36,554 nucleotides of DNA from Bacteroidota bacterium (GCA_029567325.1 JAKQLF010000135.1:1-36554); one strand, 5' to 3'; counted from the first letter of the stretch, positions 1 to 8,996 are shown. Numbers and translations are program-made. The notes: generated by a model not told the origin, from the letters alone.

Positions 1-751
1 CGCCGCCGTCAAAACCACCGCCGCCGCCGCCGCCATAACCGCCATTTCCACCTCTTCTAGCAGCAATTGCTTCAAAGAAGCCAGCTCCACCAGCTCCACC
101 TAAAATAATCGCTTGGCCACCAAAAGGACTGACTGCTGGCATAGTTATCAAACCATTCATTCCACTATTATTAAATCCAGCACCTCCTGCTCCACCAGCG
201 AGACCGCCATTGCCGCCTCCACCTCCTAGCATTCCACCAACACCGCCAGACATGATTGGTGCAGTCGGCATCATGGTTACTAAATTTATACCTCCATCAT
301 TTCCAGCATTGGATACACCTAATATGGCATCTCGTCCACCTCCGCCACCTCCTGCGGCAGCAACAAGTAAATTGGATGCGCCTTCCCACACAAAGCTTCC
401 ACCACCACCTCCACCAGGTCTTCTGGTAACACCTGCACCTTGAGTAGTACCATTACCGCCTCTACCTCCAACTAGGATAGAGAGTATTTGACCAGCCGTT
501 ACCGGCATAACCGTTTCTACTACAGCACCAAGACCACCATTGTCATCTCCTTGTCCGCCACTAGCTCCCGTAGCAACAATTCTTATTTTGGTCGTAAATG
601 GGGGAACTACCCAGGTTTGGACAGTACCAGTAGAATCAAATGTGGTTGTAACTCCTAAACAAGCAGGTGTTTGTGCATTTACAGAAAAACTTAAAGTGGA
701 AATGAATAGCATAAACATAGCTATCCTAAATTGGGTGTTAATTGTACTCAT
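1..751 (-). CDS. Secreted glycine-rich protein, N-terminal part (cut by window edge)
   Basis: Reading the minus strand from an ATG at 751-749 gives 250 codons with no stop before the window ends. An in-frame TAG lies four codons upstream (761-763), which supports this start. Residues 1-27 form a signal peptide (hydrophobic MFMLFISTLSF, then VNAQ). Residues 30-75 look like a beta-rich module, and from about residue 80 the protein becomes strongly Gly-rich, with runs of 5-7 glycines near residues 115-120, 137-141 and at the window edge. This fits the secreted glycine-rich proteins of Bacteroidota, which often carry a C-terminal sorting or adhesion domain; that end is not visible here. The function is unknown; a surface or matrix role is inference. 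Proline-rich ORFs on the other strand are shadows of the Gly codons. Confidence 0.8.
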   Translation of the reverse strand, partial: MSTINTQFRIAMFMLFISTLSFSVNAQTPACLGVTTTFDSTGTVQTWVVPPFTTKIRIVATGASGGQGDDNGGLGAVVETVMPVTAGQILSILVGGRGGNGTTQGAGVTRRPGGGGGGSFVWEGASNLLVAAAGGGGGGRDAILGVSNAGNDGGINLVTMMPTAPIMSGGVGGMLGGGGGNGGLAGGAGGAGFNNSGMNGLITMPAVSPFGGQAIILGGAGGAGFFEAIAARRGGNGGYGGGGGGGFDGG

Positions 752-808
752 GGGAAAAATCTAATAGTTATAAATTGTTTCGACTAGACTAAAAAATCTA
801 ATCAAAGT

Positions 809-816
809 CAAAAGTA
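809..816 (-). promoter_or_regulatory. Candidate -7 box for the glycine-rich gene
   Basis: On the minus strand the sequence TACTTTTG matches the Bacteroidota -7 consensus TAnnTTTG, about 58 nt before the ATG at 751. A TTTG lies upstream but with a 28-nt spacer, longer than usual. A perfect AT-only inverted repeat (822-831 and 834-843, 10-bp arms, 2-nt loop) sits directly upstream in the spacer. Confidence 0.3.
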
Positions 817-1106
817 GTTAAATTTTAATTTCTAAATTAAAATGCAAATAAAATTTGTCTGAAACTGGCAAACTTTAACATTTGAAGGGTTTTTTTAAAC
901 CATAATACTTCAATTTTGGATGGATAACAGATATTCTAAGGCTCAAAACCCCATTGTTTATCAATTCATTTGAACAATTGCCCTTCCATAAAACAACATA
1001 TAACCAGCACATTGATCAACTTAGAGAGTATTTTTAACACCTCACGTATCACGTCTTTTCATGGTCGATACCTCCTTATAGGACTCAATACAAGATTTAA
1101 ATAATA

Positions 1107-1141
1107 GAAGATATAATTCTATTTTTGCCTTCAATATCTTC
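1107..1141 (+). promoter_or_regulatory. Candidate promoter and inverted repeat before the sensor kinase
   Basis: TATTTTTG at 1120-1127 matches TAnnTTTG and lies 34 nt before the kinase ATG. It sits inside the loop of a perfect 8-bp inverted repeat, GAAGATAT (1107-1114) and ATATCTTC (1134-1141), so a protein bound there would cover the -7 box. No clear -33 TTTG was found. Confidence 0.3.
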
Positions 1142-1161
1142 TTTTCATTTATTGAGGTCTC

Positions 1162-2970
1162 ATGAACTTTCGATTTTATATTCTTTTGTATTTTCTAGCC
1201 GTTCCATTGATTGGCAAAGCCCAAAATGAAAAACTCGATATCTTGAGAAAATCACTCTCATTGGATGCGCACGATACAGTAAAATATAAAACGTACCAAG
1301 AAATCATCAAAACTAGTTTATATAGTTACGTAGACACAGCCTCGATTTATGCTCAAGCATACTTAAAATTAGCTCAGAAAAATAATGATACCCTCCAAAT
1401 TGCAAGAAGTAATAATTTCAATGGAATGGTCGCTTACGTTAAAGGGGATATAAATACCGCGCTACAGTTTTATTTAAAAGCAGTAAAAAGCTTTGAAGTT
1501 TTGGATCAAAAATTATTTAATGGTATGACATTAAATAATATTGCTGCGTGTTATCAATTCAGAAAGAACCCTGAGGAAACAATCTTATATTACGAACGAG
1601 CACTAGATATTTTTAAAGCACTCAAAAACGAAACTTGGATTGCTAATGTATCTCACAATTTGGCTAAGGAATACAAAGCCATAAAGAATTTGGCTCGAGC
1701 AACTGAACTATCAGACCTTGCCCTGAAAAGTTTTAGAAAATTAGAAGATACTGCTTCGATTGCACTTTCCATGACGCTCAAAGGCACTTTACTAATGGAA
1801 AAAAATCAATACGAGGAGGCTTTACAGTGGTTTAAAGCATCAAATTTATTGATTGACAAAAACTTGGACCCAATTGCACTGGCTATAAATTATGAAAACA
1901 TGGGTGCTTCATACCTGTCTATGAAGGAAGATAAGCAGGCAAAAAAATTTCTCAATGAAGCTATGACCATATTCTCTAGTCATCAATCATTAGAACATGA
2001 ATTGAGTACATTATTGGTATTAAAAGATCTCTATAGCCAAACAAGGGATTTTAAAAATGCTTTTTATACTTCGGAACAGATAAGTGTGCTGGAGGATTCC
2101 ATTTTTAATGCAACAAAAGATCAAAATTTATTAGACGCCATTAAAAAATATGAATTAGACAAAAAAGAACAAGAAATAAAATTATTGAATACCCAAAATC
2201 AATTAAAAGATGTTATCATTTCTAAAAATAAGGAAAGATTTCTATTGTATTTCATCAGTTTATCATTGATAAGCATTTTGGCTTTCACACTTTGGTGGCT
2301 TTTCAGAACAAAAAATAAAAACAACCTTGAACTTGAAAGAAAAAATTCCGACCTCAACAGAGCATTGGTGACCAATGAAAGTCTGCTTAAAGAAGTGCAC
2401 CATCGAGTGAAAAATAATTTACAAATAGTTTCGAGTCTTCTCAACCTTCAGGCAAAAAACGCAGCCACTGAAAACATAGCGGCAGCCCTGAGAGAAGGAC
2501 AAAACAGAATCAAAACAATGTCGCTCATTCATCAAAAATTGTATCAAACAAATGATGTGACTACAATAAACATGAATCCGTTTCTTCAAGACCTCATACA
2601 AAATATTGCTAACTCGTTTTCTTCTCAGCAAAATCAGGTGAATTTAAAATATACAATTGATGATGTTTTCTTAGAAACAGACACAGCTGTTCCCATTGCT
2701 TTGATTCTCAATGAATTGATCTCTAATGCTTTCAAATATGCATTTAAAGATAAAATGATTGGCAATATCGAAGCTGCGTTTACAAATGATGGTAAAAATG
2801 TGGAAATGATGGTCGCAGACGATGGATCTGGTCTTCCACCAAATTTTGATTTGACAACATCAGGCGGCATAGGCTTAAAACTGATTCACAGTTTTATAGA
2901 CAAACTCGACGGCACCTTGCTTTTGGAAAACAAAAATGGTTTAATCATCCGTATGAAATTTCCATTGTAA
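1162..2970 (+). CDS. TPR-repeat sensor histidine kinase (HisKA_2 type)
   Basis: 602 aa. Residues 1-21 are a signal peptide ending GKAQ. Residues 30-320 are tetratricopeptide-like helical repeats, presumably periplasmic. A coiled coil at about 320-355 precedes one membrane segment (about 358-380). The cytoplasmic part has a HisKA_2 dimerisation/phosphoacceptor domain with LKEVHHRVKNNLQIVSSLL (His413/His414) and a HATPase_c domain with the N box NELISNAFKYAF (about 517) and G box DDGSGLP (about 553), then GGIGL. It should autophosphorylate on His and pass phosphate to the response regulator that starts 1 nt after its stop. The signal sensed by the TPR part is unknown; such TPR kinases are frequent in Bacteroidota. 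Operon with the next gene. Confidence 0.93.
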   Translation: MNFRFYILLYFLAVPLIGKAQNEKLDILRKSLSLDAHDTVKYKTYQEIIKTSLYSYVDTASIYAQAYLKLAQKNNDTLQIARSNNFNGMVAYVKGDINTALQFYLKAVKSFEVLDQKLFNGMTLNNIAACYQFRKNPEETILYYERALDIFKALKNETWIANVSHNLAKEYKAIKNLARATELSDLALKSFRKLEDTASIALSMTLKGTLLMEKNQYEEALQWFKASNLLIDKNLDPIALAINYENMGASYLSMKEDKQAKKFLNEAMTIFSSHQSLEHELSTLLVLKDLYSQTRDFKNAFYTSEQISVLEDSIFNATKDQNLLDAIKKYELDKKEQEIKLLNTQNQLKDVIISKNKERFLLYFISLSLISILAFTLWWLFRTKNKNNLELERKNSDLNRALVTNESLLKEVHHRVKNNLQIVSSLLNLQAKNAATENIAAALREGQNRIKTMSLIHQKLYQTNDVTTINMNPFLQDLIQNIANSFSSQQNQVNLKYTIDDVFLETDTAVPIALILNELISNAFKYAFKDKMIGNIEAAFTNDGKNVEMMVADDGSGLPPNFDLTTSGGIGLKLIHSFIDKLDGTLLLENKNGLIIRMKFPL

Positions 2971-2971
2971 A

Positions 2972-3592
2972 ATGAGTGAAATAAAAATTTTAATTGTTGA
3001 GGATGACATTGTCATTGCAAATGACTTGACCTCCATTGTCCAAAATGAAGGTTATCAAGTTATAAAAACCGCTTATAATTACCATCAAGCCATCAAAGCA
3101 ATTGATTCCTATGAAATAGATTTAATTATTTTGGATGTGAATTTGTCGGATAAATACTCTGGGATAGATGTAGCCAATTACATTGTACAACACAAACAAA
3201 TACCTTTTATTTTTTTGACGAGTTATAGCACTAAGAATATTTTGGACGAAGCAAAAAAGACCAAACCGGCAGGCTATATTGTAAAACCATTTGATGAAAA
3301 AACATTGATTACAACCATTGAAATTGCGGTATTTAATTTTTATCAAAATCACAAAGCGCCAAATGCCATACCTGTCCTTCAGAAGTTGAACGAATGGCTG
3401 ATGGACAAAATAAGTGAGCGAGAATTTGATGTTTTAATGCAAATTTATGAAGGTCATACCAATAAAAGAATTGCTGAAATATTATTCATTTCTGTCAGTA
3501 CAGTCAAAACCCACATCATTAATTTGTACTCAAAATTGGATGTAAACTCCCGTACCTTATTGCTTGCCAAAGTTCGTGCTTACATGAAATAA
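2972..3592 (+). CDS. Two-component response regulator, REC plus LuxR-type HTH
   Basis: 206 aa. The receiver domain spans residues 1-120: acidic pocket VEDD near residue 10, phosphoacceptor Asp in DLIILDVNL (about residue 53), Thr/Ser in FLTSYS (about 83) and Lys in YIVKPFDE (about 106). Residues 140-206 are a LuxR/NarL helix-turn-helix with ISEREFDVLMQIYEG, TNKRIAEILFISVSTVKTHI and a final dimer helix. It is the evident partner of the kinase 1 nt upstream and should act as a DNA-binding regulator once phosphorylated. Targets are unknown. A small inverted repeat (ATTCCTT-TT-AAGGAAT, 3593-3608) follows the stop directly and may help end transcription, but it lacks a T tract. Confidence 0.93.
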   Translation: MSEIKILIVEDDIVIANDLTSIVQNEGYQVIKTAYNYHQAIKAIDSYEIDLIILDVNLSDKYSGIDVANYIVQHKQIPFIFLTSYSTKNILDEAKKTKPAGYIVKPFDEKTLITTIEIAVFNFYQNHKAPNAIPVLQKLNEWLMDKISEREFDVLMQIYEGHTNKRIAEILFISVSTVKTHIINLYSKLDVNSRTLLLAKVRAYMK

Positions 3593-3644
3593 ATTCCTTT
3601 TAAGGAATCACAACCTTGTAATAAAATAATCAAGAATTTAGATC

Positions 3645-3693
3645 AAATCAACCAAAAGGTTGATTTCCAAAATCAATCCAGTACATACTTTTG
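3645..3693 (+). promoter_or_regulatory. Candidate promoter with overlapping operator before the 3713 gene
   Basis: A perfect inverted repeat AAATCAACC (3645-3653) / GGTTGATTT (3658-3666) with AAAA between the arms covers a GTTG (3659-3662) that could serve as the -33 element. The -7 match TACTTTTG is at 3686-3693, 23 nt later and 20 nt before the ATG. The overlap suggests control by a dimeric DNA-binding protein, possibly the upstream response regulator. Confidence 0.4.
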
Positions 3694-3712
3694 CCAATAA
3701 ATATAGCAAATA

Positions 3713-4180
3713 ATGGATTGGTCAAAATATATATTGGGCTTTATAATATTATGGTTTTCCTCTTGCAAGACAAACCCTGCAATCATTACACTACCCGTTG
3801 ATAAGTGTCCTGATCAAAAAATGGAAGGATACATTGTAAACAAAGATGGTCAAAAACTTGATGGAAGGATAGCTTGCAATTGTGATGCAATGGGGCCAAT
3901 TTCTTTTACCATAGATGCACCAGGCGGAGATCAATTTGAAGCAAACGCTGACGATTTGATGGTTGTGCATTTGGAAGAAAATGGATCGTCAAATACATTT
4001 ACCAAAATTCCAAATGAAACAGATAAACATCTGAGTAAAATACAATTTACAAGTGAATTCTTCCAAATATTTACCAATTTAAAAAGTGCGGCAAATCAAA
4101 CATTTATTATACATAAAAATGGTGTGAATCATATTATTAAAAATACTGAGATCTGCGAAATGATTCAAAACCATTTCTGA
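3713..4180 (+). CDS. Small lipoprotein of unknown function
   Basis: 155 aa. The N-terminus MDWSKYILGFIILWFSSC is a short lipoprotein signal with the candidate lipidated Cys at residue 18. The mature part is acidic and beta-rich, with NKDGQKLDGRI (about 44-54), two Cys in ACNCDA (about 55-58) and a final Cys near residue 148. It has no resemblance to a family I can name. The gene stands alone between the two-component pair and the lipocalin-like gene, with its own candidate promoter. An envelope location is supported; the role is unknown. Confidence 0.72.
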   Translation: MDWSKYILGFIILWFSSCKTNPAIITLPVDKCPDQKMEGYIVNKDGQKLDGRIACNCDAMGPISFTIDAPGGDQFEANADDLMVVHLEENGSSNTFTKIPNETDKHLSKIQFTSEFFQIFTNLKSAANQTFIIHKNGVNHIIKNTEICEMIQNHF

Positions 4181-4214
4181 TTGCGGCCCACTAGAAAACC
4201 ATAAATGCGAATTT

Positions 4215-4231
4215 AATTCTTGGCAAGAATT
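4215..4231. repeat. 17-nt palindrome upstream of the 4307 operon
   Basis: AATTCTTG-G-CAAGAATT is a perfect inverted repeat around one central G. It lies 76 nt before the ATG at 4307 in a 126-bp gap. It could be an operator or a weak terminator for the preceding gene; no T tract follows directly, so an operator is slightly favoured. Confidence 0.3.
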
Positions 4232-4306
4232 TATTCAAATCATGAGCAATTATGCAGATAAATGCAAATAAAAGTCACCCAATAATTCACTCAAAATATT
4301 TTAAAT

Positions 4307-4696
4307 ATGAAATTTTCTAAATTAATGTTTATTGCAATGTTTACTTTACTTTTGATCTCCTGCAGCAAAGAAGAATCAGATACACCAAGCAACAGCGTAG
4401 ACCCTACTAGCGTAATTACGGGTAAATGGTGGTGTTTTAAACCTGGTACAAATACCGTTGCTGGTCAATTTTTTAATACTGACGGTACATGGGAACAAGG
4501 AAATAAAGGTGGTAGTTTTAATGACAAAGGAAATTGGAAATTAGAAAGCAATAAAAAAACAATTACCATTTCAAATGTAAAAGACAACAAAGGCATTGCT
4601 AAAACAGGCTGGACTTATGAAATAACCAGCGCCACGGCCGAAAGTTTGCTGATGAAATTTGGAATCATAAATATGGATCTCATACCTTGTAAATAA
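4307..4696 (+). CDS. Lipocalin-like small lipoprotein
   Basis: 129 aa. MKFSKLMFIAMFTLLLISC is a lipoprotein signal with Cys19. After a Ser/Pro/Asp linker (20-36) the mature domain starts ITGKWW and continues with short beta strands (TDGTWEQGN, GNWKLESNKKTITISNV, WTYEITSATAESLLMKF). This pattern is typical of the lipocalin-like domains (the xITGxW type) that are abundant as Bacteroidota lipoproteins. The ligand and role are unknown. The next gene begins 5 nt after this stop, so the two are probably co-transcribed. Confidence 0.75.
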   Translation: MKFSKLMFIAMFTLLLISCSKEESDTPSNSVDPTSVITGKWWCFKPGTNTVAGQFFNTDGTWEQGNKGGSFNDKGNWKLESNKKTITISNVKDNKGIAKTGWTYEITSATAESLLMKFGIINMDLIPCK

Positions 4697-4701
4697 ACAA
4701 A

Positions 4702-5472
4702 ATGAAAATTACATTTCTGACCTTCTTTTGCTTGTCAATTATTGCTTGTAGGAATAATGGTATTACTAATATTCAGGAATCTTCAATAGCAGATACTACA
4801 ACAATTAATTCAAAAAATATTGTTGAAGAAAATTCCCAAAATAATTCAAATATCAAACACAATGTCGCGTCGCTTCATGACACGGTGTTTCAACGAATGG
4901 AGATTTATTATCCGAGGATCAAACAAATAGATTATGTTGTAAATGGCATTCCGTACACACTCCTGCTGACACAGAATAATGATGATGTACTGAAAACTGG
5001 AAATTTGACAGATTACCATAGTCACATTATAGCTTTTGCCCTCAATCTTTCACAGGATACCCTGCTCAAAGCCTGGAAAATGCAAGATATGCTCAAGAGG
5101 CAAAAAGACAGTGATGCGTTAGAAAACAATATCTATTGGATTAAAAAATATTGTGAAGCAGTTGACTTAAATGGAGACAGCAATGATGAATTATTTTTAG
5201 TTTATGCGACAGAAGGTAATAATAATATCAGTGACGGTCGGTTGAACATCATGACCTATTATAATGATCAAAAACATTTTATCAGACATCAAAATGGAGT
5301 GTTGGATTTTGAACGCAACATGCAAGTGGATAAATCTATCTATAAATTGCCTTTTGAAATAAAAACCAAATTAAAGGCAATTTTGACAGAAATCTCAAGT
5401 GAAGACATTGCGATTTTACCTTATGGGTGGCAAGACCAGTTTGATAAAGGGGTGCTGAATATTAAAGAATAA
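4702..5472 (+). CDS. Lipoprotein of unknown function
   Basis: 256 aa. MKITFLTFFCLSIIAC gives a lipoprotein signal with Cys16. A polar Asn/Ser-rich linker follows (17-55), then a globular domain of about 200 residues. The only recognisable motif is DLNGDSNDELFLVY (about residues 155-168), similar to the Asp-rich calcium loops of FG-GAP/EF-hand-like repeats. I cannot assign a family. It lies 5 nt after the lipocalin-like gene and is followed by a strong bidirectional terminator, so it ends the operon. Confidence 0.72.
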   Translation: MKITFLTFFCLSIIACRNNGITNIQESSIADTTTINSKNIVEENSQNNSNIKHNVASLHDTVFQRMEIYYPRIKQIDYVVNGIPYTLLLTQNNDDVLKTGNLTDYHSHIIAFALNLSQDTLLKAWKMQDMLKRQKDSDALENNIYWIKKYCEAVDLNGDSNDELFLVYATEGNNNISDGRLNIMTYYNDQKHFIRHQNGVLDFERNMQVDKSIYKLPFEIKTKLKAILTEISSEDIAILPYGWQDQFDKGVLNIKE

Positions 5473-5591
5473 AAACAAATAGTCTCAACAAATTATATTC
5501 AAAAGTTCATTTTTAGAAAGCAAAATTTTAGTTCTTAGCCTAATCTAAGTAATGAAAACTTCACAAATTTTAGTTTAAGGTCTGTACAATA

Positions 5592-5637
5592 AAAAATGGT
5601 AGTCATTTTACAAATGTTTGAAATGACTACCATTTTT
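5592..5637. terminator. Bidirectional Rho-independent terminator
   Basis: Perfect 17-bp stem, AAAAATGGTAGTCATTT (5592-5608) and its complement (5621-5637), with a 12-nt loop and A/T tracts on both sides. It lies between the convergent genes ending at 5472 (plus) and 5659 (minus) and can serve both. Confidence 0.85.
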
Positions 5638-5658
5638 AAATAAAAGCTGGTCAACCTT

Positions 5659-8600
5659 TTATTCTGCCCTATTCTCTTTCACAGGCGGAACCGGGTGTAT
5701 TTTCTTTCCACTATTCAACTCCTTCATGACCACTTCTATAGCTTTTTCCAACTGCGGATCTCTTCCCTTAGCCAAGGCTTCATGATCTTCCAATACTTCA
5801 ATGTCAGGGTCCACACCATGTCCTTCCCTAAACCATTTGCCATCTGGATCGTACATCCTGAAAGTTGGAACTGTCACCGATCCGCCATCTATCAGGGCAG
5901 GTACTCCAGAAATCCCAATCAACCCGCCCCAAGTTCGGGTCCCGATTAAAGGCCCCAAACCTGCTTTTCTGAAATAATCAGGAAACGCGTCTCCACCAGA
6001 ACCACTCCATCCATTGATCAACATGGCTTTGGGGCCAAAATTTCCAGTTGGCGGCCACTGCCAATCCTTTCCATCTCTGGTTTTAAAATAAGCCAAAGGT
6101 TTCTTATTGAGCAGTTCTACAAACCTATCGGGAATTTGTCCACCATTGTTAAATCTTTCGTCAATGATCAATCCTTCTTTATCCCATTGGCCGTAATACA
6201 TTCTTACCAATTCGTATTGGCCATCTTCTACCCCAGTACTCGGCACAAAAATATAACCAATTTTTCCTCCAGAAGCTTTGTCCACGATCTGTCTGTTGCG
6301 CTCAATCCACGCCAAATTACGTAGTCTGGTTTCATCACCCATCGTTTTGACCAACTGCTTTTTAGCGCCTGTCATTGTTGGTGTGCTGTTGTAAGTTAAT
6401 TCAACAGTTTGACCAGCCTTTCCTTCAAAAGCAAGCCAAGGTTCCTGAAAATCTTTCAAGAGTTCTCCATTTACTGCCAGGATATAATCGCCTTCCTTGA
6501 CACCAACACCAGCTTCATCTAATGGAGAAATTACTTCTGTATCCCAAGGTGCGCCTCTCAAAATTTTCTTTATTTTAAATTCACCATTGTCTTTAGCCCA
6601 ATCAGCTCCTAGATAACCGACATTTTTCATCTTAGCATTTTCTTCATCCCCACCTCCACGATAAGTATGCGATGCATTGATTTCACCAATCAGTTCTCCC
6701 AAAACAAAATTGACATCTGACCTTGTCACGCATTGATCAATCAGTTTGTCATATTGTACTTTCATTGCAGGCCAATTTACCCCATGCATGTCTTTGTCAT
6801 AAAAATAATCCCTTTGCAATCTCCATGTATCGTTGAAAATCTGCTTCCATTCCTGCATCGGATCTATGGTCATAACCATCTCATGTAAAGGCACTTTTTT
6901 CTCAAATTTTTGACCCTCAGCAACGGTTACGACACCAATTTCTCCACTACTTGTCATCACTGCAATAGAAGAACCGTCACTTGATAACTCATAGCTACCA
7001 ACCGCTTCCATAATTGTAACCTCCTTTTTGTCATTCAAATCATAATACATAAGTATACCTCCGCCTTGGGTTTCGGCATCAGATGCAGCAATACTTGGGT
7101 ACTTTTCAAATATAATTTTTCCAGCCACTGCTGCGAGATGTCCAAGATTTTTTGCTGTAACAGGAATGACAACGGCTCTTTTTTCCATTTGATCAAAATC
7201 AATTTTAACGACTGCTGCGGTGTCTTTTGGCTCTTCTGGTGTTAGCTTTTCATTCTTTTTTGACTTGGATTTCACCTCCTCTTTTTTCTCCTCCTTTTTC
7301 TCTTCGTTTGCCTCAACTTTCTTGATGACAACTGTGTCGTTTTTCATCGCTAAAGGCGAAGGCACATCTTTCCGTAGAGGTAATGCAATCAATTGAGTTG
7401 CATCGGCATACGTCCAAGTATTGTCAAAACTGCTATAATATGGATGAAAAGATCGGTTACTTGTAAAATAAATATACTTCCCTTCTGGGTCAAAACAAGG
7501 CATCATATCGCTGTAAAATCCAGAAGTTACCTGATGATTTGTTTTCAATTTTGTATCATAAATGTATACAGCTGAATTATTATTCCGCTGAGATTTTGCA
7601 TAAGTAAGATATCTACTATCTGAAGACCAACTCAGTGAAAAAGAAGCAAGACCGCCTTCAAATAAATTATCATCCTTGTCAAAAACTACATCATTACCTG
7701 TTTTTACATCCACCACATGCATGGCCATTGTTTGATCAATAAAACCTACTTTTTTACTATCTGGAGACCAATAAATGGCATATCTAAAACCTGGTCCCAA
7801 TTTGGTATTAGAGCTGGTTTTACCACTTTCCAAATCCAAGATGGTCAGTTCATATTCTCCAGTCTGATCACTGAAAAAGGCAATGGATTTTCCATCCGGT
7901 GACCATGCAGGGTATCTTTCAAAAGTTCCAGAAGTCTTGGTGAGATTGCGCACAAAACCTTCTTCTTTTGGCAAAGAAAAAAGATCACCTCTTGCTTCTA
8001 CGAGCACTCTGTTGCCATCAGGCGCCACTTGAAACCAGCCAAGATTTCCAGCCACTGACTTATTAGTTTTTTTGAGAGATGCAAAATCACCTATTGCAGA
8101 AATTACAACTTCCTTGTATTTTTCGTCAGCAAGATTGAGTAAATACAATTTGCCACCGGCTTCAAAAACAATATCACTTGGCCCCTTAGAGGGATAGTGC
8201 ACATCAAAATCTTTGAAAAAGGTGACTTGACTGTGTTTTTTAGTGACTAAATCGTATTTCCAAATGTTGTTGCGCTTTGGTGAACCATCATCTGACAAAT
8301 AATACAAAACATTCCCATGCCACATGGGTAATTCATCGCTTGCTATTGATTTATTGATATTCTCAGTAACCAGTGTCTTGAGATCCATAATAAAAATATC
8401 GGGCGCCATGCCACCGCGGTAACGTTTCCATGTCCTGGTCAACAATGACTTATCCGTAAAAGCCAATTTTTCACCATTATCAGAAATGGCTGCCACTGCT
8501 CCTAATTCAACGGGCAGCTTCTCTGGCAATCCTCCACTTACAGCTACCTTATAAAATTGAGCAAATCGTTGTTTGCCACTTTCCATACTACTGGCAAACA

Positions 8601-8967
8601 ATATTGATTTGCCGTCTCCGTACCAATCTTGAATCAAATCAGCCATACCATGTGAGGTCACTCGGTTGGGTACGCCCCCATTGGTAGGCATGGTATAAAT
8701 ATCAAAGTTTCCATCATAATTTGCGTTGAATGCAATGGTTTTTCCATCAGGCGAAAATTTTGCGTTTCTCTCTGTACCTTCTGGCGAACTGAGTCTTGAT
8801 GCCAAACCACCAGTTTTGTCAACAATCCAGAGATCTCCTCCAAAACTAAAACAGATTTTGTCTTGAGAAACATCGGGGTACATGATCAACCGGGCATCAG
8901 TCTGAGCTTGTGAAAATAAAGGGCAAAGCAATAGAGCCATGAAAATGGCGTTGAGTTTTTGTTTCAT
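5659..8967 (-). CDS. Tricorn-like S41 peptidase, secreted
   Basis: 1102 aa, ATG at 8967. Residues 1-22 are a signal peptide (ALLLCPLFSQAQ). Residues 25-540 form TolB/WD40-type beta-propellers with repeated SPDGKxIAF motifs. Residues about 550-590 are a Lys/Glu-rich linker, followed by a second propeller part, the tricorn core helical domain (about 690-770), a PDZ domain (about 785-880) and a C-terminal S41 domain. The residues expected for catalysis are visible: Ser766-His767 in NASHTYRGGG, Ser990 in WSGSGGDAF, and Glu1048 in REGHGVDPD, with spacing like that of archaeal tricorn. The signal peptide implies a periplasmic or extracellular role, unlike cytosolic archaeal tricorn. It should degrade peptides. 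It is divergent from a prolyl oligopeptidase gene. Confidence 0.93.
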   Translation of the reverse strand: MKQKLNAIFMALLLCPLFSQAQTDARLIMYPDVSQDKICFSFGGDLWIVDKTGGLASRLSSPEGTERNAKFSPDGKTIAFNANYDGNFDIYTMPTNGGVPNRVTSHGMADLIQDWYGDGKSILFASSMESGKQRFAQFYKVAVSGGLPEKLPVELGAVAAISDNGEKLAFTDKSLLTRTWKRYRGGMAPDIFIMDLKTLVTENINKSIASDELPMWHGNVLYYLSDDGSPKRNNIWKYDLVTKKHSQVTFFKDFDVHYPSKGPSDIVFEAGGKLYLLNLADEKYKEVVISAIGDFASLKKTNKSVAGNLGWFQVAPDGNRVLVEARGDLFSLPKEEGFVRNLTKTSGTFERYPAWSPDGKSIAFFSDQTGEYELTILDLESGKTSSNTKLGPGFRYAIYWSPDSKKVGFIDQTMAMHVVDVKTGNDVVFDKDDNLFEGGLASFSLSWSSDSRYLTYAKSQRNNNSAVYIYDTKLKTNHQVTSGFYSDMMPCFDPEGKYIYFTSNRSFHPYYSSFDNTWTYADATQLIALPLRKDVPSPLAMKNDTVVIKKVEANEEKKEEKKEEVKSKSKKNEKLTPEEPKDTAAVVKIDFDQMEKRAVVIPVTAKNLGHLAAVAGKIIFEKYPSIAASDAETQGGGILMYYDLNDKKEVTIMEAVGSYELSSDGSSIAVMTSSGEIGVVTVAEGQKFEKKVPLHEMVMTIDPMQEWKQIFNDTWRLQRDYFYDKDMHGVNWPAMKVQYDKLIDQCVTRSDVNFVLGELIGEINASHTYRGGGDEENAKMKNVGYLGADWAKDNGEFKIKKILRGAPWDTEVISPLDEAGVGVKEGDYILAVNGELLKDFQEPWLAFEGKAGQTVELTYNSTPTMTGAKKQLVKTMGDETRLRNLAWIERNRQIVDKASGGKIGYIFVPSTGVEDGQYELVRMYYGQWDKEGLIIDERFNNGGQIPDRFVELLNKKPLAYFKTRDGKDWQWPPTGNFGPKAMLINGWSGSGGDAFPDYFRKAGLGPLIGTRTWGGLIGISGVPALIDGGSVTVPTFRMYDPDGKWFREGHGVDPDIEVLEDHEALAKGRDPQLEKAIEVVMKELNSGKKIHPVPPVKENRAE

Positions 8968-8988
8968 ATTATTTTTTGGTTAGTAAAA

Positions 8989-8996
8989 CAAACATA
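8989..8996 (-). promoter_or_regulatory. Candidate -7 box for the tricorn-like gene
   Basis: Minus-strand TATGTTTG matches TAnnTTTG, 22 nt before the ATG at 8967. A TTG about 14 nt further upstream is a poor -33 candidate. Confidence 0.3.

Larger units (their letters stand above)
752..1161. other. Divergent intergenic region, 410 bp
   Basis: AT-rich region between the glycine-rich gene (leftward) and the sensor kinase (rightward). It holds the candidate -7 boxes at 809-816 (minus) and 1120-1127 (plus) and their inverted repeats. No ORF or RNA gene was recognised in 850-1100. Confidence 0.6.

Noticed and set aside
210-764. Two proline/serine-rich plus-strand ORFs
   Set aside because: They are the antisense of Gly codons of the minus-strand glycine-rich gene, which has a signal peptide and a stop-delimited start.
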